Shown: piece by piece, positions 41,324-57,009 of the stretch
How the letters are laid out: each line of letters starts with the position of its first letter
How positions within the stretch are numbered: the stretch's first letter is position 1
Assembly (NCBI GenBank): GCA_033065855.1
Contig: JAVXUO010002200.1
Location: 248,001-312,000, forward strand
DNA from: Escallonia rubra
Taxonomy: Eukaryota; Streptophyta; Magnoliopsida; Escalloniales; Escalloniaceae
Length of the DNA: 64,000 nt
Direction: 5' to 3'
Translations under genes and position numbers: made by a program
Notes under the pieces: model-generated
The model's input: only the letters and a program-made list of their open reading frames with translations
What the model was told of the DNA's origin: nothing
The model's database searches: none

Positions 41324-42063
41324 GCCTATGCTCTAACTGAGTAGACGAGCTCCGATGGTCCTAGCCTCTGCCGAGCAGACGAGCGCATTAGACCTATGCC
41401 TCTGCTCTAACCGAGTAGACGAGCTCCGATGGTCCTAGCCTCTGCCGAGCAGACGAGCGCATTAGACCTATGCCTCTGCTCTAACCGAGTAGACGAGCTC
41501 CGATGGTCCTAGCCTCTGCCGAGCAGACGAGCCCATTAGACCTATGCCTCTGCTCTAACCGAGTAGACGAGCTCCGATGGTCCTAGCCTCTGCCGAGCAG
41601 ACGAGCCCATTAGACCTATGCCTCTGCTCTAACCGAGTAGACGAGCTCCGATGGTCCTAGCCTCTGCCGAGCAGACGAGCGCATTAGACCTATGCCTCTG
41701 CTCTAACCGAGTAGACGAGCTCCGATGGTCCTAGCCTCTGCCGAGCAGACGAGCGCATTAGACCTATGCCTCTGCTCTAACCGAGTAGACGAGCTCCGAT
41801 GGTCCTAGCCTCTGCCGAGCAGACGAGCGCATTAGACCTATGCCTCTGCTCTAGCCGAGTAGACGAGCTCCGATGGTCTTAGCCTCTACCGAGCAGACGA
41901 GCGCATTAGACCTATGCCTCTGCTCTAGCCGAGTAGACGAGCTCCAATGGTCTTAGCCTCTGCTGAACAGACGAGCGCATTAGACCCATGCCTCTGCTCT
42001 AGCCGAGTAGACGAGCTTTGTTGGTCTAAGCCTCTGCCTCTACTCGCCCAGCCGAGCAGACAA
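41324..42063. repeat. 74-bp minisatellite, ten units
   Basis: Units start at 41324, 41398, 41472, 41546, 41620, 41694, 41768, 41842, 41916 and 41990, exactly 74 bp apart. Each has two related halves, one with CCGAGTAGACGAGCTCCGAT and one with CCGAGCAGACGAG(C)GCATTAG. More degenerate GAGCAGACGAG-type units extend the array to about 41100 on the left and 42560 on the right. Central units are almost identical, the outer ones diverged, as expected from unequal exchange. Confidence 0.95.
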
Positions 42064-42720
42064 GTACCTTTAGAACCTTTGCTCGCCAAGCGAGGAGACG
42101 AGTACCTTTAGAACTTTTGCTCGCCAGGCCGAACAGACGAACCCATTAGAGCCTCTTAGTCTCTCTGCTCGCCAAGCCGAACAGACGAGCGCCTTTAGAG
42201 TCAATCCTCCGCTCGCTAACCTGAGAAGACGAGCGCATTAGACTCAAAGTCTCTCTGCTTACCTAGCCAAACAAACGAGCTACTTTAAGTCTCTTAAGCC
42301 TCTGCTCGCTAAGCCGAGCCGACAAGCACATTAGTCTCACTCTTTGCTCGCCCAGTAGAGCAGACGAGTGCATCCATGCTCTTTGCTCAGCCAGCAGTAG
42401 GCGAGCACATTTAAGGCCTCTACTCAGCCAGCCGAATAGACAAGCACGTTTAAGGCCTCTACTCGACTAGCCGAGTAGACGAGCACATAAAGGCCTCTAG
42501 TCGACCAATCGAGTAGATGAGCCCTTCTAAGCCTGTATTCGGCAAGACGAGTAGACAACCCCGCCTTAGCCAAACCAAAAGTTTATGAAATCTACCAATG
42601 GGTGAAAGATGTCACCTTTGGTTTAAATTCCTAACACAGAGCATCCCTTTAAAAAGGGCCCAAAATTCAATACTACGACAATCATCCTGATTCCGCATTC
42701 TTACTCCCAAAAGAATACGA

Positions 42721-42733
42721 AATGGGGGGCAAA
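42721..42733 (+). other. Polypurine tract of the LARD
   Basis: AATGGGGGGCAAA directly before the 3' LTR, the site for plus-strand DNA priming. Confidence 0.85.
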
Positions 42734-43191
42734 TGATATGGGTAAAAAATACCCACCAATGAGAAGGTAACACTTGTTACTGCCAGGTGGCACTAAAACT
42801 GGTCCTCGATTCTTGGAGAAGTGGGAATGGCACTTGCCCACCTTTCCACTATCCCATTATCTCAATAATGAGCAATAACTGCCCTGAAGTCCTGGTAACC
42901 TCCCACTAATTAGAGTAACTCCCCATTAAAGGGACGTAACCGACCCTTTAATACAGTCCTATAAAAAGGGAAATGAAAAGGGGAAGAAGGTAAGTTCTGA
43001 TTATCTAATATTTTCAGATATTCTCTCAAAAATGCTTACTGACTTAAGCATTGGAGGCCCCCCGCCGAAGCCCCCTCCGGGGGTCTCGGCGCGTCACCGT
43101 TTGCTCGTGTTGTGCTTTGCAGGTTCTGCTCGCGTGCTCGTTTGGTCCCAACCGACGCTCGTTCGGTACCGGTCAATTTTTGGCCACAACA
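42734..43191 (+). repeat. 3' LTR
   Basis: Near-identical to the 5' LTR; it differs by one extra A in the A-run after the TATA box and a handful of substitutions (for example CTTAAGCATTGG against CTTAAGCATCGG). Confidence 0.92.
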
Positions 43192-43196
43192 TTAAC

Positions 43197-44594
43197 CTTT
43201 GAGCTTTTTCGTCCTAAATGTTTTGAAACTAAGTACTAAACTTTTATGACGGCGAATTGTAAGGTCACTACATTGGAGCACCACAATATTTGCAGTAAAT
43301 GTGCACCAAAAATTTTGCCCCCAACCAAAACAAAAAACCGAAAACAGGTTAACCACAAAATGACTTTTTGCAGTGCTTGCAAAGAATTGTTTCAAAATAG
43401 GCTGCAACGCCATCCGGAAAAACAGAAATTAAAGTTGAAGCAATGAGCTTCCGAGAAGGAAAAATGAAGTGAAAAATCACGATTGGTTTTGGCATTCTGT
43501 CAAACACGTTAGATGCATCCAAGTTGATATGAATCGACTCAAAGATAACAAGCACCGAGACCTGTAAACTTAAGCAATAACCTGTAGCATTGATACTGTG
43601 ACCGTATGTATTTTGGTCACAAAAAGTTCAGTCACCTTATGTTCATACAATCCAGCTTTCTGGTGTTTGTTAGCATGGGAGGGTAAGCTTAAAAGACCCT
43701 TTTTGTTACTAGATAGAAAAAGAGTGGTCGCAAAAAAGTAACTGAATCTATCACTTTAGTGACAAACACTAAGCTTAGGCGGCATTTTGGGATTGCCCCC
43801 TTACTAGCACTGAAGTGATCCAAGTCTGTACCAAACAAGCAAACGTTAAAATGACAAAAATTCTCATATTTTTTACTGTGAAGTTACAGTTATAGAGGCT
43901 TTTTAATAAGTTTGGAGTGAAGTCATGCTCATGTCTTACACGAATATGGTGGAGATTCTAAGGGGAAATTGTGTATAACATTGTTGATTCTACGTGATGG
44001 TGACAACTTAAAAAAATGCGTCATTCAAATATTCATGCAAAGAAAGTATGCCCCGCCGGCAGATGGACTTGCTCCCATGGTATTCCTTATTTATCTCAAT
44101 GTTTGTGTTCAGGATATGTAATACGAATAATTCCATCTCATAGTTGAGGGGGGGGGGGGGGGGGGGGGGGGATAGTGGAAACAAGAAATCAAGCTCCCCC
44201 AATCACATTCCACCATAAAACCTACCACCTCCACTTGCTCTCGATTGCTTTTGTGATAATTCAATTTTGTGAATTTAGTGGTGGTGACCATGGTGATTAA
44301 ATTCCCGTGGAGAGTTCTTGCGTTCTTGTTAGTCGTGAAGTTTTCTCACTTGGATCAGGAAGATTTGTCCGGTTGATTTTGGGCAACAAAAGATCGTATT
44401 GTGGTGATTATGGGTAACAGGACTAATGGTCTTATGGCCATTCATAGCATATGATGAAATCATTATCCTTCTTTTTGTGGCTGAATAATGAATTCTCATA
44501 ATATTATTCAACATTTAGCTTGTTAGCGATTATCCATTAAAAGAAAATCATATATGTTTTTGTTTACTAACTAGTATAGTTTTGTTTTTATTTA
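43197..44594. other. Intergenic segment
   Basis: No gene recognised. A G-run of about 29 bases is at 44144-44171. The minus strand around 43490-43545 resembles 30330-30390, which suggests an old shared repeat. Confidence 0.4.
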
Positions 44595-44603
44595 TAACTT
44601 TTA

Positions 44604-45888
44604 GGGTTAATTACACTCATGTCCCCGAGGTTAGGGTGAAATTACAGTCAAGAATACTAGGTTTCAAGAGGTAACAAACCGTGACCACAAACGTTTAAAA
44701 GGTAACACTTGTGTCCATCCGTTAGGTATCCGTCCAAAAAATGTACTTTTTCATACTGTCATCAATACGTAATTTTAAAATGGCAATACTGCCCTTGTAC
44801 TGTATATTTTCATATTGAGATACCAAACCCTAATTTGAAAATTAAGGTTTTTAAATGGTATATGCTATATAAAAATTTCTAAACTTTGAAAAATGTTATA
44901 TGCTATATAAAAATTTCTAAACTTTGAAATTTTAAATTTTAAACTTTAATATCTAATTAATTCTATCTCTCTCCAAAATTTCTATTTCTTAATATGGTTT
45001 TTAATTTCCTTAAAATACCTTTTCTTTTCAAAAAGATATGGAAAACCCTAATTCTAATCCCCCCTAGCCTCTGCCTCCGTTACCCCCTTTCAGCCCTGCC
45101 TTCCCCCCTGCCGCGCGCACCACCTTAACCAAATCGCAGCCTCGTTTACCTCGGCGCCACTGCCTCGATAGTCGGCCACAACCAAATCAGATCCAGCCAC
45201 CCCTAGCTCTTCACCACCACCATCACCTTCCCTCACCCCCCTCCCCCCTCGCCCCTGAAATATACTTAGCCGCGACATAGTCGGCGCCGCCACCACCCGC
45301 CACAGATCCAGATCTGACTTCTCTCACCTTCATACACCACCGACGACCAATCAACCACCCTAATTGTATCTGCGGCCCACCGTCGTCTCGCAACCGACCA
45401 CGACCATACCCACGGCCTTCCACCACCATCAAAGCTTTCAGATTTGTTTTTTTTTAATTAATTATTTAACTCAAATCTTGTTTCTGTTGTGTGGGTTCAT
45501 ATAGTGTATTGATCGGCTGTGTTGTTGTGTATTGCTTACTCCGGCGTAGGGGGCACGACAGTGGTGCGGGGGTGGGTCACGACAGTGGTGCATGGTAGTT
45601 GACAGTGATTTGTGTAGGTATGCTGGGGGTAAGCACAGTCAAGGTATATGGCTCTGCTATGGGAAGAAAAATAGGAGAAAAAAATATAAGAAAGAAATTT
45701 ATCTTTAAAAGTAAAGGGTGGCATGTTAATAAATTATATTTTAAGTCATGGGCAATACGGTCATTTTGCTAAAACCGTTATGTATTCTTGTATTCCGTTA
45801 GGTCAAAAGATATAAGTGTCTATTTCCCAAACTTATGAATACGTGTGTAATTTCATCATAACCTCAAAGACATGAGTGTAATTAATTC
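44604..45888. mobile_element. MULE-type element, 1285 bp, 9-bp TSD
   Basis: The left end GGGTTAATTACACTCATGTC is mirrored by GACATGAGTGTAATTAATTC at 45888, 18 of 20 bases. The flanking nonamer TAACTTTTA is perfect on both sides (44595-44603, 45889-45897); 9 bp is the Mutator target length. The arms stay partly inverted further in (CCGTTAGGTAT / CCGTTATG...CCGTTAGGTC). The interior 45050-45440 is C-rich and GC-rich, unlike the flanks, and may be a captured gene piece. There is no transposase. Confidence 0.85.
45050..45440 (-). other. GC-rich interior of the MULE, possible captured fragment
   Basis: On the minus strand it reads as Gly/Arg/Val-rich frames without a domain I recognise. The composition change at about 45060 and 45440 is sharp. 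It could be a captured leader or exon, or a decayed sequence of the element itself. Confidence 0.35.
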
Positions 45889-45897
45889 TAACTTTTA

Positions 45898-47560
45898 TTG
45901 TTATCCCTATTAGATAAGGCTCATCCGTAAATGTTTTACTTGCCAATTTAGATATATATAATATATAATATATAATATATATTTTGTATTCTTCTTAGTT
46001 ACTCCGCATTTTGGTATATATATTTCTTCTCTTCGTTTACAACGCTGTCGGAACGTTCTGAGCACAACCACTTTTGTCTAGTCTAGGACTACTAGGATAA
46101 TCCCAATATCTGAAGCGCCACGTAACACGCCTGTAAAAAGGTACCACGTGGGCAGCGTCGACTCCACGGCCAGTCTTCAGCCACATGCCTCATGCTCCAG
46201 ACACCTGCCAATCAACTCCTCCCACGTGGTAATGGAAGAATTGGGGTTTGGTTGAAGACCTGGTACCCTCACCTGCATTGCTCCTTTCGAGAATCACGGC
46301 CACTATAATTGTGACACGTTTGGACGGGAACTGATCTCATTCCGTGGGTGAGAAAACCACACATACTACTCCAGGTGATCCAGAAACTTGCTCCCAAGGA
46401 ATCTTCCATGAATAGACGCGTTCACACTGGGATACAAGATATTTTAATGTTGATGACCTAAAATAGCCTTGAGCTGGCCAGTTATCCCCTACGGCTATAA
46501 TGCTCGAACAAAGAGTGAACCCTAGTAAGTGTATGTGTGTCACGAGTCTAACCAAAAAAAAAAGAGTGAACCCTAGTAAGTGTATGTGTGTCACGATTTA
46601 ACCCATATCATTATTATTATTATTGCCAACATAACGAGTCTAAGGTATTTTCGCAAATCTGGCTCACATAATTTTGAGTTCGCTTTTTCTAGAAAGAAAA
46701 GCATTAGTCACGATTAATTAGTATTTAACTTTTAATATAAAAAATAATTTTCATAATTATATTTATACTGATGTACAACGTGATAAGATGATAGGGCATT
46801 TCTTATCTTAGCGGTCTTCCGCTTTTATTAACCATACGCGACATTTACTATCATGGTCATATCCATGACATTGTTTAACATGACAACATGACGTGACACT
46901 TAAAATTTGTATCAACTAGTGTATCCACCACTTTTATTCAATTTATAGCATTTCATCTTTGGTTTTGCTTGCCAAAGTGCATTATAGTTATTAACTACAA
47001 TTGTATTATGCTTTTGTCGCAATAGTTGAGTGATAATGCTTTTCGGTAACGCTCTTTAACAATACACTAAAAGTGTTCATAAAGCTAAAAAAAAATATAC
47101 AGTTAGGTTTATTTAAAAAATAAAACTATATTCGACATTTGCCCTGTAAGTTAAAACAAATGCATAAGAAGAGAATTATTCTATATTTCCCTTCATTTGT
47201 CACTAAGTATTACCAATTGCCGCCGGTGCGACAAAGTGAAAAAAGCCATAAAAGGTGCCCATTTGTATGTTTTGACAATCTTAAGAGCACCAGATTATAG
47301 CATTCCCACAAACTTTGACAATCTTATAATACAAACAAAAAGGGCCTTTTGGTCATCTTCCAAAAGATAACAATACTATAACCATGAGAACAAAAGTCCG
47401 GCTTTAGAGGCAGACACATTCGGTCCAACGCCAAAAATTTCCCCACTTTAAAAGATTTAAAGAATTTCCACCCACCACTCTCGTCCACACCAATCCCAGC
47501 CGCCCAATCTACAGCCCAACCACAGCCGCACGATCTGACCAATCCAACGCCCCACAACAA
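45898..47560. other. Upstream intergenic region of the ascorbate peroxidase gene
   Basis: A 36-bp direct duplication (GAGTGAACCCTAGTAAGTGT and following ATGTGTGTCACGA) occurs at about 46511 and 46563, separated by an A-run. A segment 46100-46330 is richer in GC with CACGTGGCAGCG-like and CCACGTGG words. No gene. Confidence 0.5.
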
Positions 47561-47567
47561 CTTACTA

Positions 47568-47580
47568 GAAGCTTCCCTTC
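47568..47580 (+). promoter_or_regulatory. Heat-shock-element-like motif in the peroxidase promoter
   Basis: GAAGCTTCCCTTC gives GAA-nn-TTC followed by another TTC, close to the nGAAnnTTCn heat-shock element, directly upstream of the probable 5'UTR. A functional heat-shock element is known in the Arabidopsis APX1 promoter; function here is inference. Confidence 0.4.
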
Positions 47581-47589
47581 CCCCTCTCA

Positions 47590-51290
<3,701 letters not shown>

Positions 51291-52491
51291 CCCTTCCCGT
51301 TTTTCGTTGTTTATGCATTGTAAAAACTTGAAAGGGCCAGGCTTTCCGTGGGTTGGACGTGGGCCATCCCCTGCCTATTTTTTGACTGGGCCCAGGTTTT
51401 GTAGCCTGTGCAGATTTCCAGTTGCTCAGCCCAAGTTGCACCGTTAATCAAAGGACATAAATATATAAATCCAATGGACAAGTACATATGAACTCCCTGG
51501 CTGAATACTGTCTAAACATTAGCAGGCTGAGAGTTGCCTGGGGTTGGGCTGCATGTTTACTTTAAATTTTGTCTCTCCTCTCTTAGTGTTTCTCATCGAC
51601 CTTCATCGAGTATTGCGAACTTCAAACAAATGCAAAAGTTACGGTATTGTCGCTAAAAACTTTCTAACAACGCAACAATTTCCAACCAACTCCACTCTAA
51701 TACGAGGAAAAGATACTAACAAAACAGCCATCAAGAGGAATTATGCAGATCTTCGTTTTGTGAACAAACTCATCAACGAGTGAGAAGGCTTTTGAGTCTT
51801 GAACTCCTTTGGGAAGTTGGTTTACAAGCGTTGTACTATTAGATCTATGGCAAACTATTGGCCATTACTTTTGCCACAAGAGAGAGCGGTGGCGGACTCC
51901 AATGTCTCTCATGTGATGCGAGAAGGCAACTGATGTGCTGATCTGCTTGCCAATTGAGTGCTCACCAACAATGGGATTTTATTTATCTCGATCAGCTCCT
52001 GATGTGCTAGAAAATTTGTTTGGGGCTGACATTGATTACCCTCGTGCTTATTTTGTTAATTCAATTTCTGGTGTAACCAAAAAATGTATAATAGGGTTGT
52101 GCACAATATGGTATAAGCTGTACTAAACTAATCTAATTTGGTCTTTGGTTTTTGGTATACGCTATTCCGAATCGAAAATGGTAAAATTTTTGCAAAAAAT
52201 AATATTCGAGAGTTGATAAACGGAGAGTGATCTTTAGAAAATTTCGGATCCCAAATACCAAAGTTCCTTTTATATGTTAATTAATGAAAAACACATAGTG
52301 TATTACAATGATAACTTCGTTATGAATAATTACATGCTTTTTGGTTACCCCTTTTTATTTTGTGGTTGCACTTGTAAAACTCAATCCAATCAGTAATACC
52401 AATTGGTACGGCATACCTAATTTGCACACTTGTAGAGGGGTAGCGGAAAGAAGACTTTGTCATTAAACAACACAGCTAAGAGCTTGTTGGT
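51291..52491. other. Downstream intergenic region
   Basis: It contains GGGCC-rich hAT-like remnants around 51335-51450 (GGGCCATCCCCTGCC, GCCCAAGTTGCACCG), a LINE remnant at 51780-52060, and AT-rich DNA. No intact gene. Confidence 0.5.
51780..52060 (+). pseudogene. LINE-type RNase H domain remnant
   Basis: The plus strand reads VSHVMREGN*CADLLAN* around 51904-51957, close to the REGNRCADALAN signature of the RNase H-like domain at the 3' end of plant LINE/non-LTR ORFs, and is followed by PDVLENLFGADI. Two stops lie within about 20 codons. It is a short, dead fragment. Confidence 0.5.
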
Positions 52492-52499
52492 CTTTTGGG

Positions 52500-53255
52500 T
52501 AGGGCTGCAACTTGGGCGGGCCCAAGGGTCTGACCATGCCCAGCCCACTCTTAAAAACTCGTGTCCATGCTCAGCCGAGCTCATCTACGTGTCGAATAAT
52601 ATGTATCCACGCCCGGCCCATGAAATTTCGATGGGCACGGGTTACCCACAGGTTGTCCATGGTTATATATTAATTTTTTGTTTACTTAATTTTTAAGCAT
52701 CTCAATTACCTTCCAAGTCTATTAATTAGCCTTCAGCTTTTGTTTATTTATTTTTTAAGCTTATCAACTACGATCCAAGTCTACTAATTAGTAATATAAT
52801 GAAGAAAAGTACAGCGACATCTCAAAATGGATTTAAATATAAGCATGAAAATAATATTTCATAATAAAATAAAAGAAAAAGTAAAAGACAAGAGTCTGGA
52901 AACAACAATCTTAAGAAGCCTACTCCTGTAATAAAAAACAAAGCAGAAAAATGAAGGCTTCAAAGGTCTTCGAATCCATATGTTTCTAGGATTTTAAAGA
53001 CTTCAAAAATATTACATATATTGTACACATATAATTTACAAACATAATTAAACTACATAAAAGTTGAACGGGTCAGATTTTCGACGGGCTGGACGAGCTT
53101 TGAAAAATCTTTGTCCATACTCAGCCCATATTTTTTACGTGTTCAAAACTTTGTGCCCACGTCCATCGTAGAGTCTGTAAAAGTAAGTTCATACCTATAT
53201 CTCTACGAGTTGTCATGGATTGCGCACGAGTTGTCTAGCCCAAGTTGCACCCCTA
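52500..53255. mobile_element. Small non-autonomous hAT element, 756 bp
   Basis: The left end TAGGGCTGCAACTTGGGC is mirrored by GCCCAAGTTGCACCCCTA, 17 of 18. The flanking octamers CTTTTGGG and TTTTTAGG match 6 of 8. The subterminal GCCCAGCCCA, CGGCCCATG and CAGCCCATA words on the two sides match the composition of the hAT at 31756. The interior is AT-rich and has no transposase. Confidence 0.7.
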
Positions 53256-53290
53256 TTTTTAGGTTCTAGTATTGCCCACAGTTTGGAATT

Positions 53291-53739
53291 TGATATAGCT
53301 AAAAATACACTACAATCAACGTACAACACGTGACAGTTATGACTCATGGTCAACCCTAGTCAATTACGAATTTGGTGATTACCATATTGGTGGAGTTAAG
53401 ATTCTAAAAGGATCCTAACAAAATCATCAAGGATTGTGACGTGATCCTCAAGGATCCTAACGCGATCCTAACACATCTGACCCCCAGCCCAGTCCTACTA
53501 GCGCTCTTCTACCTCCGGTTATATAAAAGGGTTTACCTCCAGGTTTGTAACACAATTACACACACATATACACTTTGTCTTACTGCTTTCTTAGAGTTCT
53601 ACATTGTTAGCTACGCTCTGACTTAAGCATTGGAGAGTTTCCCCGCCAGAACCCTACATGGCGGTCACTTCGTGTTTTTTTTTTTTTTTTGCAGGCCTAT
53701 TTTCTGGTGTGGATCCCAATCCCATTTTTAGCAGCAACA
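53291..53739 (+). repeat. 5' LTR
   Basis: Starts TGATATAGCTAAAAATACAC, ends TTTTTAGCAGCAACA. A TATATAAAAGG box is at about 53519-53529. The R/U5 part has TCTGACTTAAGCATTGGAGA followed by a T-run at 53673-53691 that is absent from the 3' LTR. Confidence 0.92.
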
Positions 53740-53741
53740 GA

Positions 53742-53760
53742 TTGGCGCCATCCGTGGGAC
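53742..53760 (+). other. Primer-binding site
   Basis: TTGGCGCCATCCGTGGGAC, 2 bp after the 5' LTR. Confidence 0.8.
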
Positions 53761-53773
53761 CACGACAGGGAAC

Positions 53774-56700
53774 ATGGCTAATCGTTCATCTTCCAGCGAC
53801 TCTCCGCTTACTCGTTCTCGAAAGCGTCACGCATGATCTAGCAACTCTCGTCGACTTAGTCGTTCTCACGGCTAACGTTCGACCCCATTCTACATAAATA
53901 AGTCACGAAAATCACTCATATAATGCGTAAGACCTTTCAATTAAGAAAGATATGATGCTACATGCATAATAACAAGCATGAAATGAAGTTTACAGCTAGG
54001 TTAAACTAAGGTCCTCACGCCTACCCCTCCTTAAGAGAATTTAGTCAAAATCTCTTATTCTTTTATCCGTATAACTTTTATGTCTACTCCTAGCCGTTAA
54101 CAAATGATCACGGATCACCTTGATTGTTTCTGTGGTTTCTTGCACCAATTCGGGTCCAAGTAATTGTCTTTCACCAACTTCATTCCAATACAAATTGGAG
54201 ATCTGCACTTCCTGCCATAAAGAGCTTCAAATGGTGCCATTTCAATGCTAGAGTGGTCACTCTTATTGTAAGAAAACTCGACAAGTGCCAAGTGATCATC
54301 CCAGTTACCTTTCAATTTCATAGCACATGCTCATAACATATCCTCCAAAGTTTGAATTGTTCTTTCGCTTTGACCATCTGTTTGTGTATGGAAAGATATG
54401 CTAAAAGCAAGTTTAGTTCCCACTGTATCTGGAAAGGCCTTCCAAAACCTCGAAGTAGAATGATGATCTCGATCTGGAAATAATGCTTACCGGTACTCCA
54501 TGGAATCTAACAATCTCTTTTATACAAATATGTGCCAACTTCTCTAAGGTGTAAGTCACATTTATAGCAAGAAAGTGAGTAGATTTAGTAGGTTTATCAA
54601 CAACCACCCAAATAGCATCATGTCCATTTTGAGTTCGAGATAAACCTGATACAAAGTCCACCGTAATATGCTCTCATTTTCACTCGGGTACGGATAATGG
54701 TTGAAGTAACCCAGCTGGTTTATGATGTTCCAACTTGATTTGTTGACATGTAAGACATTTTTGCAAAAAATTCAGCCACATCTCTCTTCATAATACTCCA
54801 CCAATAACTAGATTTCATATCCTTATATATTTTAGTACTTCCGGGGTAGATAGAATAATTCGACCGATGTGCTTATTCCAATATCTCTCGTCTCAAACTA
54901 CCATCATTCACAACACACATTCTCTTACAAATTCGGAGCAAACCATCAATGTGCAATGTAAAATCTGATTTAGAACTCAAAATTTTCAAAATAGCTTGTA
55001 CTTTTGAATCTCATGCTTGTGTTTCTTTATTCCTTCGTGTCGGTTCGACAGAAGATGTTCATGTTAATATAACATCCACTACTCCGGAGTCAGATAATAG
55101 ATCCCGAAAGAACTAATCCCCGATGTCGACTCTGAAGACCGGTGACCTTCGTCATTGCATAAACCGCAAGTTATTCGAGACACCCCACGCCGACCTTACA
55201 AGAGAGATCCATGAACTGAAGGATGTCATGAACACTCTACAACAAACTCTTGACATGGCGGTGACTCTTTCGTCTACCAATCATTCTCACTTAGATCCGA
55301 GCGACCTTCATCTCCGACTTACCTCTAGGTCGAGCTATAGCCGCAAGTACAGGTCAGAAGCTGATCCGACATATAAACCCAAAGAGAAGAGTGAATAGCA
55401 TATAACAAGGAGTTAATCATGCTATCGCTACGATCCGTTGGTTAAAGGTAGCACCAACTCCTCTCCTGAAAAGGTTGCCAGATCTCACACCCCTCGAAGA
55501 TCACCTCATAGGCAAAGGACGCCTGAGTATCGTTCCCAAGAACGAAACTCTTGGAAGGTGATCCCTAAGCCTCGTTCTCCAGAACAATCTCCGTCAAAAG
55601 GAGAGTCTGGATATCCGTTATCCGAGACGATAGAAAAAACCAAGCTACCGCCCAACTTCCGGATGCCTCAGTGCTACCTTTATGATAGAAGAGGGGATCC
55701 TGGAGAACATGTTTATCAGTTCTAAACAAACATGTTGCTCCTTCAGGTATCAGATGATGTCATGTGCAGGGCCTTCCCTACAACATTATGAAGGGCTGCA
55801 CATGCATGGTTTAAATCGCTACAACTGAGGTCCATACACTCATTTGCCCAACTATCAGAGCTCTTTCAGAAGCACTTCGTGAGCAGTTGCTCGTGAAGGA
55901 AGAACTCGGCAAGCCTACTCAATATAGTGCAGGAGAAGAACGAGTCATTATCCCACTATTTGGGATGATTCAATGCTGCTACTTTGGAGATTGATAATCT
56001 GGACTAGACGATCAAGTACATGACATTCTTACGAGGCCTCCGGCCCACGTCCAAGTTCATATTCTCAGTTAACAAGAGTCCCCCAGGGAACACGAGTGCT
56101 CTTTTGGACAAAGCTAACAAGTACATCCAGGCGGAAGAATACTTCGAGACTCACAAAGAGCGGCGAAATGGAAACATCTAGGAACAAGGAAAGCACTCTA
56201 GTGAAGTCAGCCCGATAAATGGGAGGAACTCTAAGCGTTCAAAACGAGATGATCGATGCCCCAAGGAGCAGCTCGACATTAAGAATCTGACGCCCTTGAA
56301 TGCCCGACCATCGCAGATCCTACATGAGATCACAGATAAAGAAACCCTCAACTGGCCAGTCAAGATGAAAGCACCCCAAAGTAAAAGAGATAAAAATATT
56401 TGGTGTCGCTTCCACAATGATCATGGCCACACTACTGACAACTATGACTCCCTCAAGCGAGCAATTAAAGCACTCATCAAAATTAAAGAGGGCATTTGAA
56501 GAACTATGTGGCCAAGCCTGATCTTAAAGGATAAATGCCCCCAGCAATAGAGAATGGAGAGGCAGAACAGGGCAGAATGAAAACCATCAACACCATATCC
56601 GGAGGTATCGCAACAGGTGGTCTGTCCGGGCAAGCCCGCAAGGCATATGCCAGAGAAATATGTATCACAACTCATCTTCCGAACGAGAAGTTGAATCTCT

Positions 56701-56940
56701 ACCCGTTATATCCTTCTCATATGAGAACATTGGAGACATTAAGATCCCCCGTGATGATCCTCTAGTCGTCATGCTCAGGGTGGGTAACTTTGACATCAAG
56801 AGAGCATTAATTGACAACCGAAGTTCAGCGGATGTACTTTTCTACGACGCTTCAAGCAGATGGGCATTCCAGCAGACCGACTTCGCAAGATGCACACGCC
56901 GCTGTACGGATTCTCCAACGGCTAACCATTCCGTAGCAGT
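53774..56940 (+). pseudogene. Ty3/gypsy gag-protease, degenerate and interrupted
   Basis: The gag start is ATG 53774 (MANRSSSSDSPLTRSRKRHA then a stop). It is interrupted at about 53895-55030 by foreign DNA. It resumes at about 55030 (STEDVHVNITSTTPESDNRS) and at 55123-56160, with the retrotransposon-gag core GDPGEHVYQF...AAHAWFKSLQLRSIHSFAQL...LRGLRPTSKF broken by stops near 55725 and 55790. A Tat-type zinc motif CRFHNDHGHTTDNYDSLKRA (about 56403-56462) has Tyr where the third Cys-like position is usual. The protease part follows (DDPLVVMLRVGNFDIKRALI, SSADVLFYDA), frameshifted after about 56850. It is non-functional, with no RT, RNase H or integrase of its own. Confidence 0.82.
53895..55030 (-). 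pseudogene. Reversed Ty3/gypsy integrase fragment inserted in gag
   Basis: Minus-strand pieces, in order from 55000 down: RICKRMCVVNDGSLRREILE, the zinc region LQKCLTCQQIKLEHHKPAG (about 54775-54720), the integrase core MDFVSGLSRTQNGHDAIWVV (54661 on) with RFHGVPVSI, and SYNKSDHSSIEMAPFEALYG RKCRSPI (54321-54115). This is the chromovirus-type (Tekay/Reina-like) arrangement, opposite in direction to the host element and broken by stops and shifts. No LTR is seen, so it is a fragment. GTTCGAC occurs at both outer edges and may mark the junction. Confidence 0.8.
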
Positions 56941-57009
56941 GGAAGGAATCATAAGTCTACCTTTTAATATAGGAACACCCCCTGCACAAGTTGATCTAAG
57001 GCACTTGCC

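Larger units (their letters stand above)
37112..43191 (+). mobile_element. Young non-autonomous LTR retrotransposon (LARD-like), TSD TTAAC
   Basis: LTRs at 37112-37568 (457 bp) and 42734-43191 (458 bp) are TG...CA and nearly identical, with only about six differences, so insertion was recent. The flanks are TTAAC on both sides (37107-37111, 43192-43196). A primer site TTGGAGCCATCCGTGGGAC lies 2 bp after the 5' LTR, and a polypurine tract AATGGGGGGCAAA immediately precedes the 3' LTR. The 5.2-kb interior has no gag, protease, RT or integrase. It has diverged duplicated CG-rich blocks (37640-39480), AT-rich DNA, and a GAGCAGACGAG minisatellite. The primer site and R/U5 motif ACTTAAGCATCGGAGG link it to the element at 53291, so it is probably a Ty3/gypsy derivative. 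Confidence 0.92.

Noticed and set aside
41324..42063. Regular direct repeats resembling a CRISPR array
   Set aside because: Units are contiguous without unique spacers, there are no cas genes, and the context is a plant LTR element.
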